DNA of 64,000 nt from JBBIOU01 sp037443205. GTDB lineage: Bacteria > Bacteroidota > Bacteroidia > Flavobacteriales_D > UBA2798. The notes below the pieces were generated by a model. The model was not told where the DNA came from, did not search any database, and saw only the letters and a program-made list of their open reading frames with translations. Position 1 is the first letter of the stretch. Every line of letters begins with the position of its first letter. Where the stretch lies: positions 1 to 64,000 of the forward strand of contig JBBIOU010000004.1 in assembly GCA_037443205.1 (NCBI GenBank), written 5' to 3'. Shown one piece after another: positions 7,874 through 17,673 of the stretch. The translations under genes and the position numbers were made by a program.

Positions 7874-10690
7874 ATGGATTATATTGGCGAGCATACACTG
7901 GTAGGGCAACTCGGGCATTTATTTATCAGCATTTCATTTGTTGCATCTCTCTTTGCATCATTTGGTTTTTTGATGGCTAATAAACAGACAAGCAGTAATA
8001 ATTATTGGGCAAATATTGCTGCAAAATTATTTTTTCTGCACCTGGCTACCGTATTGTTTTTTGTGAGCATCATGTTCTATATGCTTATCAAACACTACTA
8101 TGAATACGACTATGTATGGAAACACAGCAATAACGAAATGTCTATGCGCTATGTGTTTGTGTGTTTTTGGGGCGGACAGCAAGGAAGTTTTATGCTTTGG
8201 ATTTTTTGGCACGCTATATTATCGGGTATATTATACATACGTGTAAAAAATAGCCAGCCATTGGTGTTTATGACAATTATGCTGGTACAGGCATTTTTGC
8301 TTTCGATGCTACTGGGTATTTATATCGGCAAAATAAAAATAGGCATGAGCCCTTTTGCTTTGCAAAGAGATACTATCGAAGGGCTTGGCAGTTTATGGAG
8401 TAAAATTCCTGATTATTTGCAATTAGATAGTCGTTTTCAAAACGGACAAGGATTAAATCCCTTGTTGCAAAATTATTGGATGACCATTCATCCGCCCACT
8501 TTATTTTTAGGATTTGCTCTCACCCTTATTCCCTTTGCCTATGCTATAGCAGCATTAATTAAAAAAGAATACAACGCCTGGATTAAACCTGCACTTCCCT
8601 GGGCTTTTGCGGCAGTAGGTGTATTGGGCATCGGTATACTTATGGGAGGTATGTGGGCTTACGAATCATTAAGTTTTGGCGGTTTTTGGGCATGGGACCC
8701 TGTAGAAAATGCATCTTTGGTTCCCTGGCTTACACTGGTTGGTGGTGCACATGCCATGCTCGCTAATAAAAATAACGGTAAATCTGTTTACACAACTATA
8801 CTACTGATACTTATTACCTTTATATTAGTTTTATATTCTTCATTTTTAACCCGCAGCGGTGTTTTAGGCGACACCTCCGTACACTCATTTACTGGCGATG
8901 GTTTAATTTTACAACTACTTTTTATGCTCTTGTTTTTTACATGGCTTGTTGTTCATTCGTTGTTAATTAAAAAACACAGAAAAATAATTTTTACAATAAT
9001 ATGTTTTGCCATTCTTGTTGCTTTATCGCTCATACCGGATGTGTCAAAAGAATTATTCAAAGACAAAGATTTTATACTTACCATCCGGGGTTTAATAACT
9101 CTGTTGTTTTTCTTTTTTTGTATTTTGTTTATGGTAACCGATTATATAGAATGTTTTCCAAAAGCAAAAAATGAAGAAGCCTTATGGAGCAGAGAGTTTT
9201 GGATGTTTATAGGTACTTTGGTATTATTGCTTTCTTCCATACAAATTATAATTACCACCTCAGTACCCGTAATTAATTTGTTATTTGAAACCAAAATTGC
9301 ACGGGTTGCGCAAGAAGAAAGAAACTGGTATTATAACAATTGGCAATTACCCTTTGCTATTATTGTTACTTTGCTTATTGCTGTTACACAATTTTTTAAA
9401 TACAAAGACACTTCGGTAAAACAATTCATAAAAAACATTGCTTATCCATTTTTACTTTCATTAATCATCAGCATAGTCTTAGTTTATTTTATCGGCTTTA
9501 CTAGCAAAGCATTTGATGTAAAACTATCCATACTTTTGTTTGCTTCGGTATTTGCAATTACGGCCAACACTACTTATTGGGTAAAATTTTTAAAAGGAAA
9601 ACTTAATTTTGCAGGTTCTTCCGTTGCCCATGCCGGCTTTGCATTAATAATGCTTGGCACATTAATATCCCAGAGCAAACAAGAGGTTATTTCTGTAAAT
9701 AAAGATGGTTTTGTATTAAATGGATTAGGAAAAGAATTTAGCAATACCGGAGATATACAGCTTTTTAAAAATGATACCGTAAAAATGGGAAATTATTTTG
9801 TATCGTTTAATCGCAAATTTAAAGAAGATAATTTTTTGAAATACGAAATAGAGTATTTTGATAAATTACCCAGGACATATTCGGCCGGTGATATAGTTAA
9901 ATACAAATCGCTTATATACCGATGTAAACAAAACCACACAGCTACTCAAAACTTTTTACAAGATATTTCTAATTGGGAAATACTGATTAATCCCGGTCGT
10001 ACTCAATATTTTACAGCTAAAAACTGGGATTGTGAAAAACCGGGTAAAAAATTGTTTAACCTCTATCCTTTTATACAACTCAGCTCAACCAATAACAATG
10101 TTCCGGAACCGGGAACAAAACATTTTTGGAATTTTGATATTTTTACTCATGTCCGCTTTGCTGACCTATCGCCCGAAGATAAAGACATTATGGAACCTTA
10201 TAGTGTAAGTGCAAAAATAGGTGATACCTTACGTACGGCAGGCTTTAATATGATTTACCGGGGAATTACCAAACCCACTGATAGCATTATACAAAAATAT
10301 GGTATTGATACTGCACAAAGTCTTTCGGCACAAATACATTTATCAGCGTATCACTGGGCAGATATGACATTTGATTATGAAATACCTTTATCACCACTTT
10401 ACGTCTTGAGTAATGATAAAGTATTTTCCATACCCGATAGTACCTCTGAATTAGGTCTTTCTTTTAAAATCAAAAAAATTGAACCCAAAAAAGATACGGT
10501 GTTACTCAGTGGCAAATTAATTGAGCGCGATGTTACGGAAATTAGTTTGGGTGTAGAATCTAAATCTTTTATTGTATTAAAAGCAATAAAATTCCCTTAT
10601 ATAAATGTATTGTGGATTGGATGTGTAATTATGACTTTAGGTACACTGATGGCTGTCTTTTACAGAATAAAACTTTTAAAACGACAATAA
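7874..10690 (+). CDS. ccmF: Cytochrome c heme lyase subunit CcmF
   Basis: A 938-residue polytopic protein that moves heme from CcmE to apocytochrome c. The N-terminal part starts GEHTLVGQLGHLFI and has FFVSIMFYMLI and GGQQGSFMLWIFW. The WWD heme-handling motif is near residues 268-285 (GGFWAWDPVENASLVPWL), and HPP in MTIHPPTLFLGF supplies a conserved His. A second membrane block (about 440-610) and a large periplasmic domain (about 620-900) precede a last TM (VLWIGCVIMTLGTLMAVFY). It is longer than the proteobacterial form (about 650) because of that periplasmic domain. Last gene of the ccm run. Confidence 0.95.
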   Translation: MDYIGEHTLVGQLGHLFISISFVASLFASFGFLMANKQTSSNNYWANIAAKLFFLHLATVLFFVSIMFYMLIKHYYEYDYVWKHSNNEMSMRYVFVCFWGGQQGSFMLWIFWHAILSGILYIRVKNSQPLVFMTIMLVQAFLLSMLLGIYIGKIKIGMSPFALQRDTIEGLGSLWSKIPDYLQLDSRFQNGQGLNPLLQNYWMTIHPPTLFLGFALTLIPFAYAIAALIKKEYNAWIKPALPWAFAAVGVLGIGILMGGMWAYESLSFGGFWAWDPVENASLVPWLTLVGGAHAMLANKNNGKSVYTTILLILITFILVLYSSFLTRSGVLGDTSVHSFTGDGLILQLLFMLLFFTWLVVHSLLIKKHRKIIFTIICFAILVALSLIPDVSKELFKDKDFILTIRGLITLLFFFFCILFMVTDYIECFPKAKNEEALWSREFWMFIGTLVLLLSSIQIIITTSVPVINLLFETKIARVAQEERNWYYNNWQLPFAIIVTLLIAVTQFFKYKDTSVKQFIKNIAYPFLLSLIISIVLVYFIGFTSKAFDVKLSILLFASVFAITANTTYWVKFLKGKLNFAGSSVAHAGFALIMLGTLISQSKQEVISVNKDGFVLNGLGKEFSNTGDIQLFKNDTVKMGNYFVSFNRKFKEDNFLKYEIEYFDKLPRTYSAGDIVKYKSLIYRCKQNHTATQNFLQDISNWEILINPGRTQYFTAKNWDCEKPGKKLFNLYPFIQLSSTNNNVPEPGTKHFWNFDIFTHVRFADLSPEDKDIMEPYSVSAKIGDTLRTAGFNMIYRGITKPTDSIIQKYGIDTAQSLSAQIHLSAYHWADMTFDYEIPLSPLYVLSNDKVFSIPDSTSELGLSFKIKKIEPKKDTVLLSGKLIERDVTEISLGVESKSFIVLKAIKFPYINVLWIGCVIMTLGTLMAVFYRIKLLKRQ

Positions 10691-10708
10691 TTATCTGCAA
10701 AACTAAAA

Positions 10709-11476
10709 ATGAAAAAAGCAGTTATCATAGGCTCAGGAAATGTTGCACACTACTTTGCAAAATTGTTTTCTGATAACAATATACGCATTATACAAGTGTA
10801 TAGCCGAAATAATAAAACAGCAAAAACACTGGCTAAAAAATACAAAGCCAAATACATACCTGATATTCAACTTTTAGACCCCGATGCTGATTTATATCTG
10901 CTGGCAGTAAGCGATAATCATATCAAAGAAACGGCAAAATGCATTAAGCGAAAAAAAGGTATTTTAATCCATACATCAGGAAGTACACATATTAATACAC
11001 TCGGAAAAAAAAATACAGCCGTTATTTATCCTTTACAAACAATAAACTACAAAAATTTAAATGATATTGATGATGTACCATTGCTTTACGAATGTAGTAA
11101 TAAAGACACCTATAAAAAAATCAGTCAGTTAGTAAAAAGTATTAGTAAATACACTTACAAATGTACCGGCAAAGAGCGTTTTAAAATACATTTGGCAGCC
11201 GTTATACTCAATAATTTTACCAATCACTTGCACACCATGGTTTTTAAATACCTCAAAAAAAATAAAATTCCAGTGAATTTGTTTTTCCCTCTGATACAAA
11301 AAACATGTAAAAATATACTCACCGCAAAACCCTCTCAATACCAAACCGGCCCTGCAAAAAGAAACGATTCAATGACTATTGCCCGGCATTTGCAGGAAAC
11401 TTATAAAAATGATAAAGACTTACACGAAATATACTCACTTTTTACTACCTTGCTTTTTAAAGAATATCTTAAGTAA
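10709..11476 (+). CDS. Rossmann-like/DUF2520 NAD(P)-binding protein
   Basis: 255 residues. The N-terminal Rossmann fold begins VIIGSGNVAHYFAKLF with a GxGNxA nucleotide-binding loop, then QVYSR and LYLLAVSDNHIKE. The C-terminal half (from about 135) is the helical DUF2520 domain (HLAAVILNNFTNHLH, LIQKTCKNI, TGPAKRNDSMTIARHL). The layout resembles pyrroline-5-carboxylate reductase and 2-hydroxyacid dehydrogenase relatives, but substrate is unknown. It shares the strand with bshB1, whose ATG directly follows its stop. Confidence 0.82.
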   Translation: MKKAVIIGSGNVAHYFAKLFSDNNIRIIQVYSRNNKTAKTLAKKYKAKYIPDIQLLDPDADLYLLAVSDNHIKETAKCIKRKKGILIHTSGSTHINTLGKKNTAVIYPLQTINYKNLNDIDDVPLLYECSNKDTYKKISQLVKSISKYTYKCTGKERFKIHLAAVILNNFTNHLHTMVFKYLKKNKIPVNLFFPLIQKTCKNILTAKPSQYQTGPAKRNDSMTIARHLQETYKNDKDLHEIYSLFTTLLFKEYLK

Positions 11477-12196
11477 ATGATAAAGCACGATATACTGGCA
11501 TTTGCTGCACATCCCGATGATGTTGAACTGGCTTGTTCCGGAACCATTATCAGCCATATACAGCAAGGCTATCAGGTAGCCATTGTTGACCTTACCGCAG
11601 GTGAACTTGGTACACGTGGCAATAAAGAAATTCGCGCGCAAGAAAGTCTGCTGGCATCGCAAATATTAGGAGTAAAACACAGGATAAACCTGGGTTTGGA
11701 AGACGGTTTTTTTGAAGCAGATAAAAATACCCTGTTAAAAGTAATTGAACAAATACGACATTTTAAACCCGATATTATTTTGTGCAATGCTCTTCACGAC
11801 CGCCATCCCGACCATGCCCGTGCAGGTGCTTTAGTTGCACGCGCAGCATTTTTATCCGGTTTACATAAAATAAAAACTACCTATCAAAACAATACCCAAC
11901 AAGCATGGAGACCACAAAGCATATATCATTACATACAAGACCGTTGGATAAACCCCGACTTCCTTATAGACATTAGTCCGTATTTTGAACAAAGAATGAA
12001 AAGTGTAATGGCTTATGCTTCGCAATTTTATAATCCTCAATCTATAGAGCCTGATACACCTATTTCATCGCAACATTTTTTACAACAACTCGAAGGCAGG
12101 ATGATGCAGTGGGGGCGATTGATTAATGTGAAATATGCCGAAGGCTTTACTGCCGAAAGACCTGTAGGAATAAACAATCTAAAACAACTATTATAA
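11477..12196 (+). CDS. bshB1: Bacillithiol biosynthesis deacetylase BshB1
   Basis: LmbE/PIG-L-type zinc deacetylase that removes acetyl from GlcNAc-malate to give GlcN-malate in bacillithiol synthesis. Zinc motif AHPDDVELACSGTI lies at the N-terminus and the third ligand in HDRHPDHARAGALVA. The sequences DLTAGELGTRG and NLGLEDGFFE are typical of the BshB1 subfamily. 239 residues, as expected. Cytoplasmic. Placed directly after the DUF2520 gene and 1 nt before aroC. The other bsh genes are not in the window. Confidence 0.92.
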   Translation: MIKHDILAFAAHPDDVELACSGTIISHIQQGYQVAIVDLTAGELGTRGNKEIRAQESLLASQILGVKHRINLGLEDGFFEADKNTLLKVIEQIRHFKPDIILCNALHDRHPDHARAGALVARAAFLSGLHKIKTTYQNNTQQAWRPQSIYHYIQDRWINPDFLIDISPYFEQRMKSVMAYASQFYNPQSIEPDTPISSQHFLQQLEGRMMQWGRLINVKYAEGFTAERPVGINNLKQLL

Positions 12197-12197
12197 A

Positions 12198-13277
12198 ATG
12201 CCCGGAAATACTTTCGGAAAATTATTTAAGCTAACAACATTTGGTGAATCGCATGGAGAAGCCATTGGTGGCATCATTGACGGTTGCCCGGCCGGATTAC
12301 ACCTGGATATTGATTATATACAACATGAACTGGAACGCAGAAAACCAGGACAGTCGCATATTACCACACAACGAAAAGAAACTGACGAAGTAAAATTTTT
12401 ATCAGGCGTATATCAAGGGATAACCACAGGAACGCCTTTGGCATTTATAATTGAAAATAAAAACATCAAAAGCGATGACTATGTACATTTAAAAGATGCC
12501 TACCGTCCTTCGCATGCTGATTACGTTTATCAACAAAAGTATGGAATAAGAGACCATAGAGGAGGGGGGCGTGCTTCAGCCCGCGAAACCGCTGTGCGCG
12601 TAGCTGCCGGTGCCGTAGCTAAATTAATTTTAAAAAAACAAAAAATAAAAATTTTTGCCTATGTAAATACCATAGGAAAAATTTCAACTAATAAAAAATA
12701 CACTGAACTTAATTTGCAAAATATTGATAGTAATATTGTGCGTTGCCCCGATGAAAAAACTGCCAAACGTATGATTAGTGAAATTGAAAAAGTACGTAAA
12801 CAAGGCGACAGTTTGGGTGGAGTAATTAGCTGCGTGATAATGAATTGTCCCGTTGGTTTAGGTGAACCTGTTTTCGATAAATTACATGCTGATTTGGCAA
12901 AAGCAATGATGAGCATCAACGCAGTTAAAGGTTTTGAATATGGCAGCGGATTTGCATCTGCCAGCATGAAAGGAAGTGAGCATAACGACCGGTTTATCAT
13001 GCGTAAAAGCCGCGTTACTACACTTACCAATCATTCGGGAGGAATACAAGGCGGAATAAGTAATGGTATGGATATTTATTTTAATGTTGCATTTAAACCT
13101 GTGGCTACTATTATGCAAACACAAAAAAGTATAAATAAAAATAATCAGGAAATTACCCTGCAAGCCAAAGGCAGACACGACCCCTGTGTATTGCCTCGTG
13201 CCGTACCCATTGTTGAAGCCATGGCAGCACTCGTGTTAGCCGACCATTTGTTACGTAATAAAACTTCAAAAATTTAA
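12198..13277 (+). CDS. aroC: Chorismate synthase
   Basis: Converts EPSP to chorismate using reduced FMN, the last common step of aromatic synthesis. Motifs include TTFGESHGEAIGGIIDG, RPSHADY, RDHRGGGRASARETAVR (FMN/EPSP site), SGGIQGGISNG and GRHDPCVLPRAVPIVEAMAA. 359 residues, normal length. The next gene starts 4 nt after its stop, suggesting cotranscription with lolD. Confidence 0.97.
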   Translation: MPGNTFGKLFKLTTFGESHGEAIGGIIDGCPAGLHLDIDYIQHELERRKPGQSHITTQRKETDEVKFLSGVYQGITTGTPLAFIIENKNIKSDDYVHLKDAYRPSHADYVYQQKYGIRDHRGGGRASARETAVRVAAGAVAKLILKKQKIKIFAYVNTIGKISTNKKYTELNLQNIDSNIVRCPDEKTAKRMISEIEKVRKQGDSLGGVISCVIMNCPVGLGEPVFDKLHADLAKAMMSINAVKGFEYGSGFASASMKGSEHNDRFIMRKSRVTTLTNHSGGIQGGISNGMDIYFNVAFKPVATIMQTQKSINKNNQEITLQAKGRHDPCVLPRAVPIVEAMAALVLADHLLRNKTSKI

Positions 13278-13281
13278 AAAA

Positions 13282-13935
13282 TTGATAACTCTAAAAAACA
13301 TAAATAAAAAATTTGGCAATTTACAAGTGCTAAAGGATGTAAGTTTAAATGTAAACAAAAGCGAAATAGTTAGTATAGTTGGTGCATCGGGGGCAGGCAA
13401 AACAACCCTGCTGCAAATTATGGGAACTTTAGATAAGCCCGACAGCGGAATATATTTTTTTAATGACATGGATGTACTTGCACAAAAAAGTAAGCAACTG
13501 GCAAACTTCCGAAATAAAAAAATCGGATTTATATTTCAATTCCATCAATTATTACCCGAGTTTACGGCTCTCGAAAATGTTTGCCTGCCGGCATGGATTG
13601 GCGGAGCAAATAAAAAACAAGCCGAAGCAGACGCAAAAGAATTATTATCTTATTTAAAATTATCCGACCGCATTACTCACAAACCTGCCCAACTTTCGGG
13701 CGGAGAGCAACAAAGAGTGGCTGTGGCACGAGCATTAATCAATAAACCGGATTTAATTCTGGCTGATGAACCCTCCGGAAATTTAGATTCGAAAAATGCC
13801 AATGACCTCCATCAATTATTTTTTGATTTACGCAAAGAATTTTCTTACACCTTTGTAATAGTTACACATAATACAGAACTGGCAAATCTGGCCGACAGAA
13901 AACTGATGATGGCAGATGGAAAAATTGTTTCGTAA
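13282..13935 (+). CDS. lolD: Lipoprotein-release ABC transporter ATPase LolD-like
   Basis: 217-residue ABC ATPase. Walker A is GASGAGKTT (34-42), Q-loop FIFQFHQLLPEF, signature LSGGEQQRVAVARAL, Walker B LILADEPSGNLD, and switch His in VIVTHN. The FQFHQLLPEFTALENV segment is typical of the LolD/MacB/FtsE group and fits LolD best. No ATG is available near the N-terminus: the start is TTG at 13282, 4 nt after aroC. It is not CcmA, whose Q-loop region differs. LolC/E permease genes are not in the window. Confidence 0.88.
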   Translation: MITLKNINKKFGNLQVLKDVSLNVNKSEIVSIVGASGAGKTTLLQIMGTLDKPDSGIYFFNDMDVLAQKSKQLANFRNKKIGFIFQFHQLLPEFTALENVCLPAWIGGANKKQAEADAKELLSYLKLSDRITHKPAQLSGGEQQRVAVARALINKPDLILADEPSGNLDSKNANDLHQLFFDLRKEFSYTFVIVTHNTELANLADRKLMMADGKIVS

Positions 13936-13939
13936 ATAA

Positions 13940-14461
13940 TTATCTGGGTATAAACTGCTGATTAGTAAAAGGATTAAATTCAGGCTTTACGATGATGATT
14001 TGAGGATAATTAGCCGTTGCATGACAAGTATTACAGGCTTGTGTAAGCGCACTGAATATAGTTTCAAAATTTTCGGGATTCTTTTTATACTCATCTTCAA
14101 AATTTTTTATAGCCGGCAACCCTATCTGGCGCATCATACGGCTGATATTAATTTCATCATCAATAATCTGAGCGTCTGCTATTGTTTCCATTTCTTCTTC
14201 TATTTCATGCAGATAAAATTTTACCAATTCCTTGTTATTTGCAACCCCGGCAAAAAATAATTTTAAATGAAATATTTGTATTCGCTGCATGTAGTGCACA
14301 AGTTCTAAATCAGTTTGCCCGCTGATTATCTGAGGATATGCTTTCTCTTTCTCTTTAATTTCATTAAACTTTAACTGTGTATGATGTAAGGTATAGAGCA
14401 TATATATAGTAAAGCCCGCCAGCGTAAAGGTTATAAACCAATGTAAAGTTTTAGTCATCAT
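13940..14461 (-). CDS. Membrane-anchored mono-heme c-type cytochrome-like protein
   Basis: 173 residues with an N-terminal TM anchor (FITFTLAGFTIYMLYTL), a helical middle region and one heme c site CNTCH at 143-147 followed by ATANYP. The rest has no known domain; the helical-bundle layout with a C-terminal CXXCH recalls cytochrome c' but this is only a resemblance. Maturation would need the Ccm system encoded at 5572-10690. It converges on lolD, with stops 4 nt apart. Possible electron-transfer or sensor role; function not established. Confidence 0.7.
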   Translation of the reverse strand: MMTKTLHWFITFTLAGFTIYMLYTLHHTQLKFNEIKEKEKAYPQIISGQTDLELVHYMQRIQIFHLKLFFAGVANNKELVKFYLHEIEEEMETIADAQIIDDEINISRMMRQIGLPAIKNFEDEYKKNPENFETIFSALTQACNTCHATANYPQIIIVKPEFNPFTNQQFIPR

Positions 14462-14551
14462 TTTATTTGCAATGGTAATAAATTTTTTTGTTTATAAACA
14501 AAATATGAATCAATATATATTTTTAACCGGGCTAATTTGTATCTTTACCAC

Positions 14552-15973
14552 ATGCGCCTTACCGAAAATGACAAACAACAATTAGAAAATTTAGGCATTA
14601 CAACGGATGAATTTTTTCGTCAACTCAGTTTGTTTGACAGGCCTGACTTTTACTTGCAGTTAGATAGAAACGCTACAGTAAACGATGGTATATTTGTATT
14701 CGATAAAGCAGAGCAATTGCGCTTTGCTGATATTTTTAAGTCCTCAGCCGCAAATTTTTCCATTGCCAAATTTGTACCCTCATCTGGTGCAGCAACTCGT
14801 ATGTTCAGAGATTTATTTGCTTTTTTAGAAAACGGCTATACCAATAACCATATTGAAAACTTCTTCAAACAGATTAAAAATTATCCTTTTTGGCCCAGGC
14901 TGGCTATGCTTTTACCATCTAACAGAGTAGATTTAGTTCGAAAAATCTTAACCCCCGAAGGATTAAACTATGGTTATTTACCCAAAGCCTTTATTGATTT
15001 TTTTCTGAAAGACAACATAGCTTACACTCCGCTATATTGCCACCTTGCTGAGGCGGCTGATTATGCATACAACAAAGAAGGCTCGGTTAATTTGCATTTT
15101 ACTTTTTCTGAAAATTATTTAGAATCGGCCGAAAAAAAATTATGGAATTATCTCCCTCAATTAGAAGATACCTATGCCGTAGAATATGAGGTAAAACTAA
15201 GCGAACAACACAGTTATACCCATACAATTGCCGTAGATGAAAATAACCAACCTTTCAGAGATGAACGAGGTTTTTTAATTTTCAGACCCGGTGGTCATGG
15301 TTCACTTATTCACAATTTATCCGAAACGGAAGCTGATTTTGTTTTTATCAGAAATATTGATAATGTGCTACCGCCCTACAACAACAGCGAGGTTGTATTT
15401 AATGAAAAATTTTTAGGCGGTGTCATGCTGCAATTTCAACAAGACATTTATCATGCTTTAAATAATTATAATACTGATGAATTTGTATCATTAGCCCAAG
15501 CCGTTTCTAAAAAATGGCAACTTAATATTTGCGCCAATAACAAAGATGAATGGTATAATTATTTAAACCGGCCCATGCGCGTGTGTGGCATGGTTAAAAA
15601 CCAGGGACAACCCGGGGGCGGACCGTTTTGGGTTATGGATAAATCCGGAAATTGTACTCTTCAAATTGTAGAGTCATCGCAAATAGAATCAGATAGTGCT
15701 TCAGAAAATATTTTAAGGTCATCTTCCTATTTTAATCCGGTAGATTTGGTTTGTTGTTTTAAAAACCATAAAGGTGAATATTTTGATTTAACCCAATACA
15801 TTGATAACAACGCAGTATTTATTTCAGAAAAATCTTACAAAGGAAAAGTATTAAAAGCACTCGAAAGACCCGGGTTGTGGAATGGTGCCATGGCTTATTG
15901 GAATAGCGTTTTTGTAGAAATTCCTTCATCGGTATTTAATCCGGTTAAAACAGTATTTGATTTGCTTAGATGA
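14552..15973 (+). CDS. DUF4301 family protein
   Basis: A 473-residue cytosolic protein of the Bacteroidota DUF4301 family, recognised by KFVPSSGAATRMFRDLF, RPGGHGSLIHNL, ADFVFIRNIDNV and GQPGGGPFWV. The SSGAATRMF and PGGHGS stretches recall the nucleotide-sugar pyrophosphorylase fold, but activity is unknown. The ATG at 14552 gives MRLTEND, the usual start; a TTG at 14537 only extends into the leader. A near-consensus -7 box TATCTTTA lies at 14540-14547. Confidence 0.88.
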   Translation: MRLTENDKQQLENLGITTDEFFRQLSLFDRPDFYLQLDRNATVNDGIFVFDKAEQLRFADIFKSSAANFSIAKFVPSSGAATRMFRDLFAFLENGYTNNHIENFFKQIKNYPFWPRLAMLLPSNRVDLVRKILTPEGLNYGYLPKAFIDFFLKDNIAYTPLYCHLAEAADYAYNKEGSVNLHFTFSENYLESAEKKLWNYLPQLEDTYAVEYEVKLSEQHSYTHTIAVDENNQPFRDERGFLIFRPGGHGSLIHNLSETEADFVFIRNIDNVLPPYNNSEVVFNEKFLGGVMLQFQQDIYHALNNYNTDEFVSLAQAVSKKWQLNICANNKDEWYNYLNRPMRVCGMVKNQGQPGGGPFWVMDKSGNCTLQIVESSQIESDSASENILRSSSYFNPVDLVCCFKNHKGEYFDLTQYIDNNAVFISEKSYKGKVLKALERPGLWNGAMAYWNSVFVEIPSSVFNPVKTVFDLLR

Positions 15974-15974
15974 T

Positions 15975-16565
15975 TTAATTTAAGGCAGGATCTTCGGGAA
16001 ACCCTGCCAACACCGAGTATTTTTTCCCTTTTTTCTTTAATATTGATTTCCAAAGATTTTTTTCGAAGCTATTCATCACGTCTGCTTCATCAATTTGTGT
16101 AACAATCCATGCATTTTGATTTATTTCTTCATCCAATTGATGTTCGCCCCAGCCCGAATAACCTAAAAAAAACCGAATCTGATTTTTATTGATTTTTTCT
16201 TTCAGTAATAATTCTTTCAAGATATCAAAATCACCGCCTATAAATATATTTTTTTTAATTTTTCTGCTGTTAGGAATAAGATGTCCTGTGGTATGTATAT
16301 AAAAAAGGCTGTTGGTATCAACAGGGCCGCCAATGCTAATATTGGTGTCAATATCGGGTAACCCTAAATTAAGTTCGCTAAGTCGTATATCCGTATAATT
16401 ATTTAATACAAACCCGAAGGTATTTTTTTCGCTGTAATCGCATAAGTAAACCACCGAACGTTTAAAATAGGTATCATCTAAAAAGGGTTCTGCAATAAGC
16501 GCTTTTCCTCGTGAGGGTTTTGAAACATTGAGTTTTTTAAAATCAAAAAAATTTATGTCTTCCAT
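15975..16565 (-). CDS. YqgE/AlgH family protein (UPF0301)
   Basis: 196 residues of the YqgE/AlgH fold. Recognisable motifs are GKALIAEPFLDDTYFKRSVVYLC, NTFGFVLNNYT, ISIGGPVDTNSLFYIHT and RFFLGYSGWGEHQLDEEI. The family is widespread and of unknown biochemical role; AlgH was first linked to transcriptional control of alginate genes. Its stop lies 1 nt from the convergent DUF4301 stop. Cytosolic. Typical length. Confidence 0.93.
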   Translation of the reverse strand: MEDINFFDFKKLNVSKPSRGKALIAEPFLDDTYFKRSVVYLCDYSEKNTFGFVLNNYTDIRLSELNLGLPDIDTNISIGGPVDTNSLFYIHTTGHLIPNSRKIKKNIFIGGDFDILKELLLKEKINKNQIRFFLGYSGWGEHQLDEEINQNAWIVTQIDEADVMNSFEKNLWKSILKKKGKKYSVLAGFPEDPALN

Positions 16566-16656
16566 AATTTTTTGTTTCCCCGAATGTAATTATTAACGCA
16601 GAATTACGTAAATAATTGCCTTAATAAGTTACAAACATCTGTTAATAGGGTATGTA

Positions 16657-17598
16657 TTATTTGTTATCAAAGGCATTGATAATGCTCTTTACCAATTTGT
16701 GCCTTATTACATCGCGGTTGTCTAAATGAATAAAAGCGATATCATCTATTTTTTTTAATACATGCAAAGCTTTCGTTAAACCGCTGGGCTGGTTGCGGGG
16801 TAAATCTACCTGTGTTACATCACCGGTAATTACAAATTTTGCATTCATCCCCATACGAGTCAAAAACATTTTCATCTGGCTTTCGGTAGCATTTTGTGCT
16901 TCATCTAATATTACGAAAGCTTTATCGAGTGTACGTCCGCGCATAAATGCCAAGGGTGCAATTTGTATAATTCCTTGTTCTATAAATTCTTTTAATTTTT
17001 CGGGGGGTAACATTTCGCGCAGGGCATCATATAGTGGTTGTAAATAGGGGTCAAGTTTTTCTTTTAAATCACCGGGTAAAAACCCTAAATTTTCACCGGC
17101 TTCAACTGCCGGACGAGTTAAGATGATGCGTTTTACTTCTTTATTTTTAAGTGCTTTTACGGCAAGTGCGACCGCTGTATAGGTTTTTCCCGTACCGGCA
17201 GGACCAATGGCAAATATCATATCATACTTACCGGCTGCTTCTACCATTTTACGTTGATTGGTTGTGCGGGCTTTTACCTGTATACCATTGTTGCCATATA
17301 CCAATACATCATCCGATGAGTTTTTTTTGGAAACATTTACCGTATCATCTTCCATAATAATTTCTTCAATATTATTTTCGTTCAGGAGATGATATTTGTT
17401 ATAATGATTTACCAGTTGCTCAAATTTTTTTTCGAATAAATCTAATTGTTCATCATCGCCAATTATTTTTAATGATGTTCCGCGGGCAATGATTTTTAAT
17501 TTAGGAAAAAATTTACGGATAAAATTCAGTTTAGTGTCGTTGGCTCCAAATAATTCTACCGGATTGATAGAGCCTATTTCAAATACTTTTTCTTTCAA
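16657..17598 (-). CDS. PhoH family P-loop ATPase
   Basis: 313 residues. An N-terminal KH-like region (about 1-90) precedes the PhoH ATPase domain, with Walker A AIGPAGTGKTYTA near 130, RPAVEAGENLGFLPGDLKEKLDPY, Walker B VILDEAQNAT near 224 and FVITGDVTQVDLPRNQPSGL. The family couples ATP to RNA-related work, and many genomes place it near ybeY. No ybeY is adjacent here. Single gene, divergent from the SAM hydrolase. Confidence 0.93.
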   Translation of the reverse strand: MKEKVFEIGSINPVELFGANDTKLNFIRKFFPKLKIIARGTSLKIIGDDEQLDLFEKKFEQLVNHYNKYHLLNENNIEEIIMEDDTVNVSKKNSSDDVLVYGNNGIQVKARTTNQRKMVEAAGKYDMIFAIGPAGTGKTYTAVALAVKALKNKEVKRIILTRPAVEAGENLGFLPGDLKEKLDPYLQPLYDALREMLPPEKLKEFIEQGIIQIAPLAFMRGRTLDKAFVILDEAQNATESQMKMFLTRMGMNAKFVITGDVTQVDLPRNQPSGLTKALHVLKKIDDIAFIHLDNRDVIRHKLVKSIINAFDNK

Positions 17599-17673
17599 AT
17601 TTACAGCAGTTGTTGGTTAAACATTATACTTATTAACAGCAGGGTATTATTTCATTTTGCTAATATCTTAAAA

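Noticed and set aside
13282..13935. Candidate CcmA for the Ccm cluster
   Set aside because: Its motifs fit LolD/MacB-type ATPases and it is cotranscribed with aroC, not the ccm genes.
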